This document shows, piece after piece, positions 1 to 5,393 of a DNA stretch of 5,393 nucleotides. Each line of letters begins with the position of its first letter. Position 1 is the stretch's first letter. A model generated the notes under the pieces. It saw only the letters and a list, made by a program, of their open reading frames with translations, did not search any database and was not told the origin of the DNA. The position numbers were made by a program, and so were the translations under genes. The DNA is from an uncultured Collinsella sp. GTDB taxonomy: Bacteria; Actinomycetota; Coriobacteriia; Coriobacteriales; Coriobacteriaceae. The stretch is from positions 1 to 5,393 of the forward strand of contig URVD01000129.1 of assembly GCA_900551195.1 (NCBI GenBank). Reading direction: 5' to 3'.

Positions 1-408
1 ATCGCCGTTGGCTCGGGCGGCTTCTTTGGTAAGGGTTTGGGCCATGCGACGCAGTCGGCCGGCGGCTTTCTGCCTGAGTTCCACACCGACTTCGTCTTCG
101 CCTTCCTGTCCGAGACCTTTGGCTTTTGCGGTTCCTTTTTGCTCCTATGCCTCTACGTGCTGCTGATCTTTTCGACGATTCGCGTCGCCTTTAAGTGTGA
201 GTCGCTGTTCTTGCGCCTATCGTGTGTGGGCATCGTTGGCATGTGGGCGTTCCAGACCTTCGAAAACATCGGCATGTGCATTGGCATGATGCCGATTACC
301 GGTATTCCGCTACCGTTTATTAGCTTCGGTTCGTCTTCGATGATGATTCAGCTGCTGACGGTGGGTATCGTACAATCCATATGGCGGCATCGTTCGGGCG
401 CCGCGTAA
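1..408 (+). CDS. rodA: SEDS-family peptidoglycan glycosyltransferase, probably RodA (3' part only)
   Basis: The open frame enters from the left edge and ends at TAA (406-408), so only the last 135 residues are visible. SEDS proteins are multi-spanning membrane enzymes that polymerise lipid II into glycan strands; RodA works with a class B PBP in cell elongation and FtsW in division. Seen here are the family block GSGGFFGKGLGHATQS (fragment residues 4-19), then FLPEFHTDFVFAFLSE (23-38), at least two hydrophobic membrane segments, and the late signature NIGMCIGMMPITGIPLPF followed by SFGSSSMM. The TQS triplet before FLPE is more typical of RodA than of FtsW, and no division genes are visible nearby, so RodA is preferred; FtsW remains possible. 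The protein ends in a short basic cytoplasmic tail (WRHRSGAA). The next gene starts 18 bp downstream with no terminator between, which suggests cotranscription. Confidence 0.85.
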   Translation: MAVGSGGFFGKGLGHATQSAGGFLPEFHTDFVFAFLSETFGFCGSFLLLCLYVLLIFSTIRVAFKCESLFLRLSCVGIVGMWAFQTFENIGMCIGMMPITGIPLPFISFGSSSMMIQLLTVGIVQSIWRHRSGAA

Positions 409-426
409 CCGCTGGAGGGGTTTGCT

Positions 427-1356
427 ATGAAAATTCCCGTAGATAAGCTGACCCGCGCTTTTAAGATGGGCGCGTCCGTTAAGAAGGATTCCGATACGCC
501 GGTGCGCGTCTCGGTCTATCTGGATTCGTCCGCCTCGCGCTTTCTGGCCGAGACGGTGCGTGACGCCTTTGTGCCGCAGACGACCTCGGGCATTGTGCGC
601 GTCGAGCGTCTGCGGGAGGAGCGAATTGCTCCAAAGACCGATACCGATGTGGTGCTGGTGCTCTCGTGTGGTTCCGACCGCTTGGAGAGTGCCGTGCAGG
701 AGCTCGTGATCGCCGGCGCGCCCGTGTGCGTGCTTGCCGAGTCTGCTGTGGAGGTGCCGTTTATCGAGGAGTCCACGCCCATGCTCGGCGTGGTAGCGGC
801 AATCGATAAGACGTATCTGCTCGAGACGCTTGCCCGCTGGATTCTCGATCGCACCGAAAAGGAAACGGCTTTTGCGGCGAACTTTGCCTTCATGCGCATC
901 GCGGCGGCCAACCGTATCATCACCTCGTGCGCGCTCACCAATATGGCGACCGGTGCGCTGGTGTTTTTGCCGGGCGCCGATTATCCCGTTATGGCGCTGG
1001 CGCAGGTGGGCATGCTCTTTGAGCTCGCTGCCGTCTTTGGACGCGGCATTAAGCCCGAGCGCGGCTACGAGGTCGCGGGCGTGCTTGTCGGCGGTCTTGT
1101 GATCCGCGCGGTCACCCGCGCGCTCGTCAAGCAGACGCCGCATATTGGGTTTGCCGTCAAGGCGCTCACTGCTGCCGCGGGCACCTATGGCATGGGCCGT
1201 GCGCTCGTTTCGCTCTACGAGCGCGATGTCGACTACAGCCGTGCCAACGAGGTGGTCACTGCCACGTTCTCCCGCGTTCGCGATCTGGTGACCACGGTCG
1301 TGGGCGCTACCCGTCCTATGGCGTCCTATCAGGACGCATCAGATCTCGCTGCTTAG
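427..1356 (+). CDS. DUF697-like membrane-associated protein of unknown function
   Basis: This is a 309-residue protein starting at ATG 427, with a good ribosome binding site (GGAGGGG, 414-420). Residues about 150-270 resemble DUF697, a hydrophobic domain found in YcjF-like proteins and attached to some Era-like GTPases. Visible marks are FMRIAAANRII (155-165), TNMATGALVFLPGADYPVM (171-189), ELAAVFGRGIKPERGYEVAG (199-218) and QTPHIGFAVKAL (236-247). Four hydrophobic stretches (about 162-182, 188-206, 213-232 and 240-257) could contact or cross the membrane. The N-terminal half has alternating strand/helix character, for example DVVLVLS (74-80) and APVCVLAES (98-106), but no P-loop GxxxxGKS and no NKxD. 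It may be a degenerate GTPase-like fold; that is inference. There is no signal peptide. It sits 18 bp after rodA and 10 bp before the radical SAM gene, so it is probably cotranscribed with both. The function is unknown. Confidence 0.8.
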   Translation: MKIPVDKLTRAFKMGASVKKDSDTPVRVSVYLDSSASRFLAETVRDAFVPQTTSGIVRVERLREERIAPKTDTDVVLVLSCGSDRLESAVQELVIAGAPVCVLAESAVEVPFIEESTPMLGVVAAIDKTYLLETLARWILDRTEKETAFAANFAFMRIAAANRIITSCALTNMATGALVFLPGADYPVMALAQVGMLFELAAVFGRGIKPERGYEVAGVLVGGLVIRAVTRALVKQTPHIGFAVKALTAAAGTYGMGRALVSLYERDVDYSRANEVVTATFSRVRDLVTTVVGATRPMASYQDASDLAA

Positions 1357-1366
1357 GGGTTTTCCG

Positions 1367-3244
1367 TTGCGCGTTGCATACCAAGACTGTTTTCATTTAA
1401 TTGAGCCGTTGCTCGCCAAGGTCGAGAAGCCGAGTCGCTATATCGATCACGAGTGGGGCACGCTTTTCAAGGCCGATGCCGATTACCGTTGTTGTCTGAT
1501 CTATCCGGACGTATACGAGGTCGGTCTGCCCAACCAGGGTATCGCCATCCTCTACAACATCCTTAACCAGGCCGAGGGCATCTCCTGCGAGCGTGGCTAT
1601 GTGCCGTGGCCCGATATGGGTGACGCCATGCGCGAGGCGGGCATTCCGCTGCTCTCGCTCGAGGGTGCAGCGCCGGTCGCTTCGTTTGATATCGTCGGTC
1701 TGCATGTGCCGCACGAGATGGCGGTGACGAACTTCCTCGAGGCTTTGGACCTCGCTGGCATTCCGCTGTTAGCGGCCGACCGAGGTGAAGACGACCCAAT
1801 CATCATCGCCGGCGGTCCCTCGGTGTACAACCCCGAGCCGTACGCGGCCTTCTTCGATGCCATCCTCATCGGTGAGGGCGAGGAATCGCTGCTCGAGACC
1901 TGCCAGCTGCATCGCCGCCTGCGTGACGAAGGGGTCCCGCGCGCGCAGATTGTCGAGCAGCTTGCATCCATTGCCGGCAACTACGTGCCGTCGCTCTATG
2001 AGGTTCGTCACGACGAGCCCTGCTCGCCGCATGGCTACACCGTGCCGCGTGAGGGCAAGGATGCGCCGACCGTGGTCTACAAGCGCGTCGTCGAGGATTT
2101 CGGCGCCACGAATCCGCTGTCGCAGTCGTGCGTGCCCTATGCACAGCTGGTTCACGACCGCCTGTCTATCGAGATCCTGCGCGGCTGCGCCCGCGGCTGT
2201 CGTTTTTGCCAGGCCGGCATGACGTATCGCCCGGTGCGCGAGCGCTCGGCCGACCAGATCGTCTCGTCGGTGATTCAGGGTCTGGAAAAGACCGGCTATG
2301 ACGAGGTGTCGCTGACCTCGCTTTCCACGACCGACCACTCCTGCATTCGCGACGTGCTCGGCAGGCTCAACCGTCGCCTGGAGGATACGGGTATACGCGT
2401 GTCTATTCCGTCGCAGCGCCTGGATTCGTTTGGCGTGGATATGGCCGAGTCGGTCGCCGGCGAAAAGAAGGGCGGCCTGACGTTCGCGCCCGAGGCCGGC
2501 AGCCAGCGCATGCGCGACATCATTAACAAGAACGTGACCGAGGAGGACCTGGACCGTGCGGCCAAGGCGGCCTTCGAGGCCGGCTGGAACCGCATGAAGC
2601 TCTACTTTATGATGGGCCTTCCCGGCGAGCGCGATGAGGACATCGTGGCCATCGCCAATCTGGCCGATCACGTGCTGGGGCTCGGTCGTTCCGTGGTGCC
2701 CAAGGCTCGTCGCGGCTCGATCTCGGTGTCCATCTCGGTTTCGGTCTTTATCCCCAAGGCTGCCACGCCGTTCCAGTGGTGCCCGCAGCTCGACTACGAC
2801 GACGTCAAGCGTCGCCAGAAGCTGCTCATCACGAGCGTTCGCAACCGTGCCGTCCGCGTGCATTACCACGATGCCGAGACCTCGCTCATCGAGGCCGCGC
2901 TCTCCCGCGCCGGTCGTGACATGACGCCCGTCATCATCGATGCTTGGCGCTCGGGGTCTCGCTTTGACGCCTGGGTAGAGCATTTCTCGCTCGATAACTG
3001 GAAGGAGGCTGCTGCCAAAAACGGCATCGACCTCAATGAGCTCGTGCACCTGCCCTACGAGTTGGACTGGCGCCTGCCGTGGGAGCACGTGAGCCCCGGC
3101 TGCACGCGCGGCTTCCTCGAGCGCGAGTACCGTCGCTCGCTCGAGGGCGTCACGACTCCCGACTGTACCCGCACGTCGTGCACCGGCTGCGGGATCTGCC
3201 CCACGCTCCACGCCAAGAATGTATTGATGGGTGATCGCGCATGA
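1367..3244 (+). CDS. TIGR03960-type radical SAM protein with B12-binding-like N-terminus
   Basis: This is a 625-residue protein starting at TTG 1367. That start keeps the family-typical lead-in VEKPSRYI (19-26); a weak AGGGG (1355-1359) overlaps the previous stop codon. Residues about 40-200 resemble the Rossmann-like cobalamin-binding fold placed before many radical SAM domains (YPDVYEVGLPNQGI, then GGPS at 149-152), but the DxHxxG cobalamin-ligand motif is not visible. The radical SAM core starts at about 265, with C274-x3-C278-x2-C281 (CARGCRFC) for the [4Fe-4S] cluster that cleaves S-adenosylmethionine. Further core blocks are FAPEAGSQ (373-380) and YFMMGLPGE (413-421). A C-terminal cysteine group (C600, C605, C608, C611) may bind a second metal or Fe-S centre. 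The protein is almost certainly a cytoplasmic redox enzyme, but its substrate is unknown. It overlaps the DUF2344 gene by 4 bp; the two families characteristically occur together or fused. The family assignment is firm, the function is not. Confidence 0.93.
   Translation: MRVAYQDCFHLIEPLLAKVEKPSRYIDHEWGTLFKADADYRCCLIYPDVYEVGLPNQGIAILYNILNQAEGISCERGYVPWPDMGDAMREAGIPLLSLEGAAPVASFDIVGLHVPHEMAVTNFLEALDLAGIPLLAADRGEDDPIIIAGGPSVYNPEPYAAFFDAILIGEGEESLLETCQLHRRLRDEGVPRAQIVEQLASIAGNYVPSLYEVRHDEPCSPHGYTVPREGKDAPTVVYKRVVEDFGATNPLSQSCVPYAQLVHDRLSIEILRGCARGCRFCQAGMTYRPVRERSADQIVSSVIQGLEKTGYDEVSLTSLSTTDHSCIRDVLGRLNRRLEDTGIRVSIPSQRLDSFGVDMAESVAGEKKGGLTFAPEAGSQRMRDIINKNVTEEDLDRAAKAAFEAGWNRMKLYFMMGLPGERDEDIVAIANLADHVLGLGRSVVPKARRGSISVSISVSVFIPKAATPFQWCPQLDYDDVKRRQKLLITSVRNRAVRVHYHDAETSLIEAALSRAGRDMTPVIIDAWRSGSRFDAWVEHFSLDNWKEAAAKNGIDLNELVHLPYELDWRLPWEHVSPGCTRGFLEREYRRSLEGVTTPDCTRTSCTGCGICPTLHAKNVLMGDRA
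3226..3244 (+). promoter_or_regulatory. Coupled start: SD-like GGTGATC and ATGA stop/start overlap
   Basis: The radical SAM gene stops at TGA 3242-3244 and the DUF2344 gene starts at ATG 3241-3243, sharing ATGA. GGTGATC at 3230-3236 matches the distal part of the usual Shine-Dalgarno consensus (AGGAGGTGATC) just upstream. The arrangement favours translational coupling by terminating ribosomes, and so similar output of the two proteins. Confidence 0.6.
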
Positions 3245-4053
3245 GTGAGCGCCTGACCGACAACCCCTCGCTCTTTAGGCTTCGTGTTCGCTATGGCAAG
3301 CGCGATCGCCTTAAGTACCTGGGCCATCTCGAAGTAATCCATACCATTGAGCGCATCGTGCGCCGTGCGGGACTTCCCTATGCCGTCACGCAGGGCTTCT
3401 CTCCGCACATGCGCGTGGGCTTCTCTTCGGCGCTGCCGGTGGGTACGTCGTCGACCTGCGAGTGGTATGACCTGTTTATGACCGAGTTCGTGGCGCACGA
3501 CGAGGCATTTGGGCGCCTGGCTGCGGCGTCTCCGGCCGATCTGGCGCCCATCGAGGCGGCGTACATCGACGTGCGCACGCCGGCGTTGACGGCGCAGCTC
3601 ACGCGCCTGTCGTATCGCATCGACCTGCACTTGGATCCCGAGGCGCCCGTAAGCGCCGACGAGGTGCGTCGTGCGATCGACACGCTGCGCGCGGACCATG
3701 GCATCGACTACGCGCGCGGCAAAAAGAGCAAGCGCTTGGATTTGGATCACACGCTCGTGGGCTATGAGCTCACGGCGGGGGAGCGCCCGGACCATTTGGT
3801 GCTCATGCTCGACACCCATGCCGACAACGAGGGCTCCATGCGTCCGGAAATTTTGCTTTCTGCTGCTGATGTTTTGTTGCAGGGCTTGACCCCGGGCGTG
3901 GATGCACCTATTGTTTCCACCGGTATGCAAGACCTCGTGACCATCTGCTCCTACGATGTCGAGCGTCAGAATCAAGCATGCGAGGACGACGAGGGCCGAC
4001 TCGTCAGCCCCATACCTGTGCGAACTTGTGGATTTGCTCCACATACTCGTTGA
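3241..4053 (+). CDS. DUF2344 / TIGR03936 radical-SAM-linked protein
   Basis: This is a 270-residue cytoplasmic protein of the DUF2344 family, the regular partner of TIGR03960 radical SAM proteins. The diagnostic N-terminal block is clear: LFRLRVRYGKRDRLKYLGHL (11-30), then IERIVRRAGLPYAVTQGFSPH (about 36-56) and FSSALPVGTSS (61-71). The middle is less conserved in appearance, and there is a basic KKSKRLDLD segment near residues 161-169. The last 30 or so residues (after VTICSYDVERQ) look like a variable tail. No metal-binding motif or catalytic signature stands out, so it may act as a substrate-binding or accessory subunit; that is inference. The start overlaps the end of the radical SAM gene by 4 bp. 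The stop codon TGA (4051-4053) lies inside the -35 box of the rplU promoter. No intrinsic terminator follows, so upstream transcription could run into rplU. Confidence 0.9.
   Translation: MSERLTDNPSLFRLRVRYGKRDRLKYLGHLEVIHTIERIVRRAGLPYAVTQGFSPHMRVGFSSALPVGTSSTCEWYDLFMTEFVAHDEAFGRLAAASPADLAPIEAAYIDVRTPALTAQLTRLSYRIDLHLDPEAPVSADEVRRAIDTLRADHGIDYARGKKSKRLDLDHTLVGYELTAGERPDHLVLMLDTHADNEGSMRPEILLSAADVLLQGLTPGVDAPIVSTGMQDLVTICSYDVERQNQACEDDEGRLVSPIPVRTCGFAPHTR
4027..4043. repeat. Short perfect inverted repeat TGTGGA-N5-TCCACA
   Basis: The arms TGTGGA (4027-4032) and TCCACA (4038-4043) are perfect complements around a 5-base spacer, inside the last codons of the DUF2344 gene. The repeat ends 6 bp before the -35 box of the rplU promoter. 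It could be an operator or a small RNA hairpin, but no T-tract follows, so it is not an intrinsic terminator. A 6-bp repeat can also arise by chance. Confidence 0.35.
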
Positions 4054-4078
4054 CGGGGGTATTTTCGCCTGCTACTAT
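4050..4078 (+). promoter_or_regulatory. Sigma-70-type promoter for rplU-rpmA
   Basis: The -35 box is TTGACG (4050-4055, 5 of 6 to TTGACA) and the -10 box is TACTAT (4073-4078, 5 of 6 to TATAAT), separated by exactly 17 bp. A TG at 4070-4071, one base before the -10, makes it an extended -10 promoter. Transcription should begin near 4084-4086, giving a leader of about 35 bases before the rplU ATG. The -35 box includes the stop codon of the DUF2344 gene. This lets the ribosomal protein genes be expressed strongly and independently of the upstream operon. Confidence 0.8.
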
Positions 4079-4105
4079 ATTCGGCTGTTGCACTAACTGA
4101 TGCAT

Positions 4106-4123
4106 GAAGGGCAAGTAAACATG
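4106..4123 (+). promoter_or_regulatory. rplU ribosome binding site, fixes start at ATG 4121
   Basis: GAAGGG (4106-4111) lies 9 bases before ATG 4121. An in-frame ATG at 4100 would add seven residues and place this site inside the coding sequence, so it is not preferred. The L21 family also begins MYAIV, which agrees with 4121. Confidence 0.75.
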
Positions 4124-4495
4124 TACGCAATCGTTAACACGGGCGGCAAGCAGTACAAGGTCGCCACCGACGATGTCATCACCGTCGAGAAGATCGAGGG
4201 CAATGAGGGCGACAAGGTCACCCTGCCGGTTATCTTCCTCAACGATGGTAAGAAGATCGTCACCGATCCCGACAAGCTGGCCAAGGCCAAGGTTACCGCT
4301 CAGATCGTTGAGCAGTTCAAGGGCGAGAAGCAGCTGGTCTTCAAGTTCCACAAGCGCAAGCGCTATCGTCGTCTGAAGGGTCACCGTCAGCAGCTCACCA
4401 AGCTGAAGATCGTGAAGGTTCAGGCTACCTCCCGCGCCAAGAAGGCTGTCAAGGCAGAGGCTGAGGCTGTTGCCGAGGCTCCCGTCGCCGAGTAG
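4121..4495 (+). CDS. rplU: 50S ribosomal protein L21 (bL21)
   Basis: bL21 is an rRNA-binding protein of the large ribosomal subunit. The 124-residue product starts with the family hallmark MYAIVNTGGKQYKV (1-14). It carries the basic block KFHKRKRYRRLKGHRQQ and ends its conserved core with LTKLKIVKV, where bL21 contacts 23S rRNA. The usual bacterial length is about 103 residues; here residues 102-124 form an extra tail, first basic (SRAKKAVK) and then rich in Ala and Glu (AEAEAVAEAPVAE). The tail is low in complexity and probably flexible. The gene has its own promoter just upstream and is followed after 33 bp by rpmA, with which it should be cotranscribed. The predicted leader of about 35 bases is short, and I see no clear structured L21 leader RNA in it. 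Confidence 0.98.
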   Translation: MYAIVNTGGKQYKVATDDVITVEKIEGNEGDKVTLPVIFLNDGKKIVTDPDKLAKAKVTAQIVEQFKGEKQLVFKFHKRKRYRRLKGHRQQLTKLKIVKVQATSRAKKAVKAEAEAVAEAPVAE

Positions 4496-4528
4496 ATTAC
4501 ACTCGTAACGAAAGAGTAGGTATACACA

Positions 4529-4786
4529 ATGGCACACAAAAAAGGACTCGGTTCCTCCCGTAATGGCCGTGACTCCCGCGGTCAGCGCCTTGGCACGAAG
4601 CGCTATGCCGGCCAGACGGTAACCACGGGCACGATTCTCGTCCGTCAGCACGGCACGCACATCCACCCGGGTGAGAACGTTGGCCGTGGTAAGGACGACA
4701 CGCTGTTCGCGCTGGTCGACGGTACCGTTGAGTTCCACAAGGGTATCAAGCACAGGGTCAGCGTACGCCCGCTCGCGAACGCGTAA
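4529..4786 (+). CDS. rpmA: 50S ribosomal protein L27 (bL27)
   Basis: This is an 85-residue protein of normal bL27 length. bL27 sits in the large subunit with its N-terminal tail reaching toward the peptidyl transferase centre. Visible marks are the start [16 protein letters not shown] (1-16), the core LGTKRYAGQ, the strand [18 protein letters not shown], and a C-terminal strand ending in [12 protein letters not shown]. The protein begins directly at the mature-type N-terminus and lacks the cleavable extension ending FFASKKG known in many Firmicutes. Consistently, there is no prp protease gene between rplU and rpmA. ATG 4529 is preceded by a modest GAGTAGG (4514-4520). An intrinsic terminator follows 25 bp after the stop codon. 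Confidence 0.98.
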   Translation: MAHKKGLGSSRNGRDSRGQRLGTKRYAGQTVTTGTILVRQHGTHIHPGENVGRGKDDTLFALVDGTVEFHKGIKHRVSVRPLANA

Positions 4787-4811
4787 TTCACCCTTCATAG
4801 AGCACATATGT

Positions 4812-4855
4812 GGGAGGCACTTGAGTTTTAGGATTCAAGGGTCTCCCTCTTTTTT
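4812..4855 (+). terminator. Intrinsic terminator (or leader attenuator) between rpmA and obgE
   Basis: GGGAGGC (4812-4818) pairs with GTCTCCC (4841-4847), with one G-U pair. Inside it, CTTGA (4820-4824) pairs with TCAAG (4835-4839) across one A-G mismatch (4819/4840). The result is a stem of about 12-14 bp around a loop of roughly 8-10 bases. TC and then six T (4850-4855) follow at once, the classic Rho-independent pattern in the + direction. The obgE ribosome binding site starts 3 bases after the T-tract, so there is no room for a promoter between them. obgE must therefore rely on readthrough, or on a promoter upstream of the hairpin. Confidence 0.85.
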
Positions 4856-4857
4856 GT

Positions 4858-5393
<536 letters not shown>

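Noticed and set aside
310..1143. A 277-codon minus-strand open frame opposite rodA and the DUF697-like gene
   Set aside because: It has the same Arg/His-rich shadow composition and runs across two genes on the other strand.
1769..3211. A 480-codon open frame on the minus strand inside the radical SAM gene
   Set aside because: It is a shadow of a GC-rich coding sequence read in reverse. The + strand frame carries clear radical SAM motifs, while the reverse product is low-complexity, rich in Arg/His/Ala/Gly, with no recognisable domain.
3055..4044. A 329-codon minus-strand open frame across the DUF2344 gene
   Set aside because: It lies opposite a recognised family member, spans the junction of two coupled genes, and its product has no recognisable motif.
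4027..4065. An intrinsic terminator at the end of the DUF2344 gene
   Set aside because: The 6-bp hairpin is not followed by a T-tract; the nearest T run (4062-4065) is 19 bases away and only four long.
4100..4120. A longer rplU start at ATG 4100
   Set aside because: It would add seven residues before the family-typical MYAIV start and would place the ribosome binding site inside the gene.
4079..4120. An L21 leader RNA autoregulatory element before rplU
   Set aside because: The leader predicted from the promoter is only about 35 bases. The best pairing I see is a 4-bp TGCA/TGCA stem (4089-4092 with 4101-4104), too weak to support the call.
4004..4807. A 267-codon minus-strand open frame opposite rplU and rpmA
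   Set aside because: It is opposite two unmistakable ribosomal protein genes and a promoter. Its Leu-rich product is a by-product of their codon use.
4803..4812. The palindrome CACATATGTG as a stand-alone operator
   Set aside because: Ten-base palindromes occur by chance, there is no promoter beside it, and it overlaps the terminator stem. It is mentioned only as part of the obgE leader finding.

Overview
The window looks like part of the chromosome of a GC-rich Gram-positive bacterium in the Actinobacteria, most likely class Coriobacteriia and Collinsella-like. This is a judgement from protein flavour, GC-rich third codon positions and gene order; no database search was possible. All genes are on the + strand and tightly packed. 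Base and codon use look even throughout. I saw no insertion sequence, CRISPR array, tRNA, rRNA or sign of recent transfer.

Layout. (1) 1-408: the 3' end of a SEDS-family peptidoglycan glycosyltransferase, probably rodA. (2) 427-1356: a 309-residue protein with a DUF697-like hydrophobic C-terminal half and an N-terminal half that may be a degenerate GTPase fold. (3) 1367-3244 and 3241-4053: a translationally coupled pair made of a TIGR03960-type radical SAM protein and its usual partner, a DUF2344/TIGR03936 protein. (4) 4121-4495 and 4529-4786: rplU (L21) and rpmA (L27). They are served by a good sigma-70-type promoter (TTGACG, 17 bp, TACTAT with an extended -10 TG) whose -35 box overlaps the stop codon of the DUF2344 gene. 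(5) 4812-4855: a strong intrinsic-terminator-like hairpin with a T-tract. (6) 4872 to the window end: the N-terminal Obg domain of obgE, cut just as the GTPase P-loop begins.

How the genes relate. The first four genes have gaps of 18 and 10 bp and then a 4-bp overlap, so they probably form the end of a cell-elongation operon. The new promoter then starts a ribosome module: two 50S proteins followed by Obg, a GTPase that acts in 50S assembly. The order radical SAM / DUF2344 / rplU / rpmA / obg resembles the one known in clostridia, but rng (RNase G) and the L27-processing protease gene prp/ysxB are absent. L27 correspondingly starts directly at MAHKKG with no cleavable N-terminal extension.

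Most of this is a conserved housekeeping region. The points most worth a second look are the terminator placed directly against the obg ribosome binding site, the functionally uncharacterised radical SAM / DUF2344 pair with its C-terminal four-cysteine cluster, and the DUF697-like protein with a possible pseudo-GTPase N-terminus.
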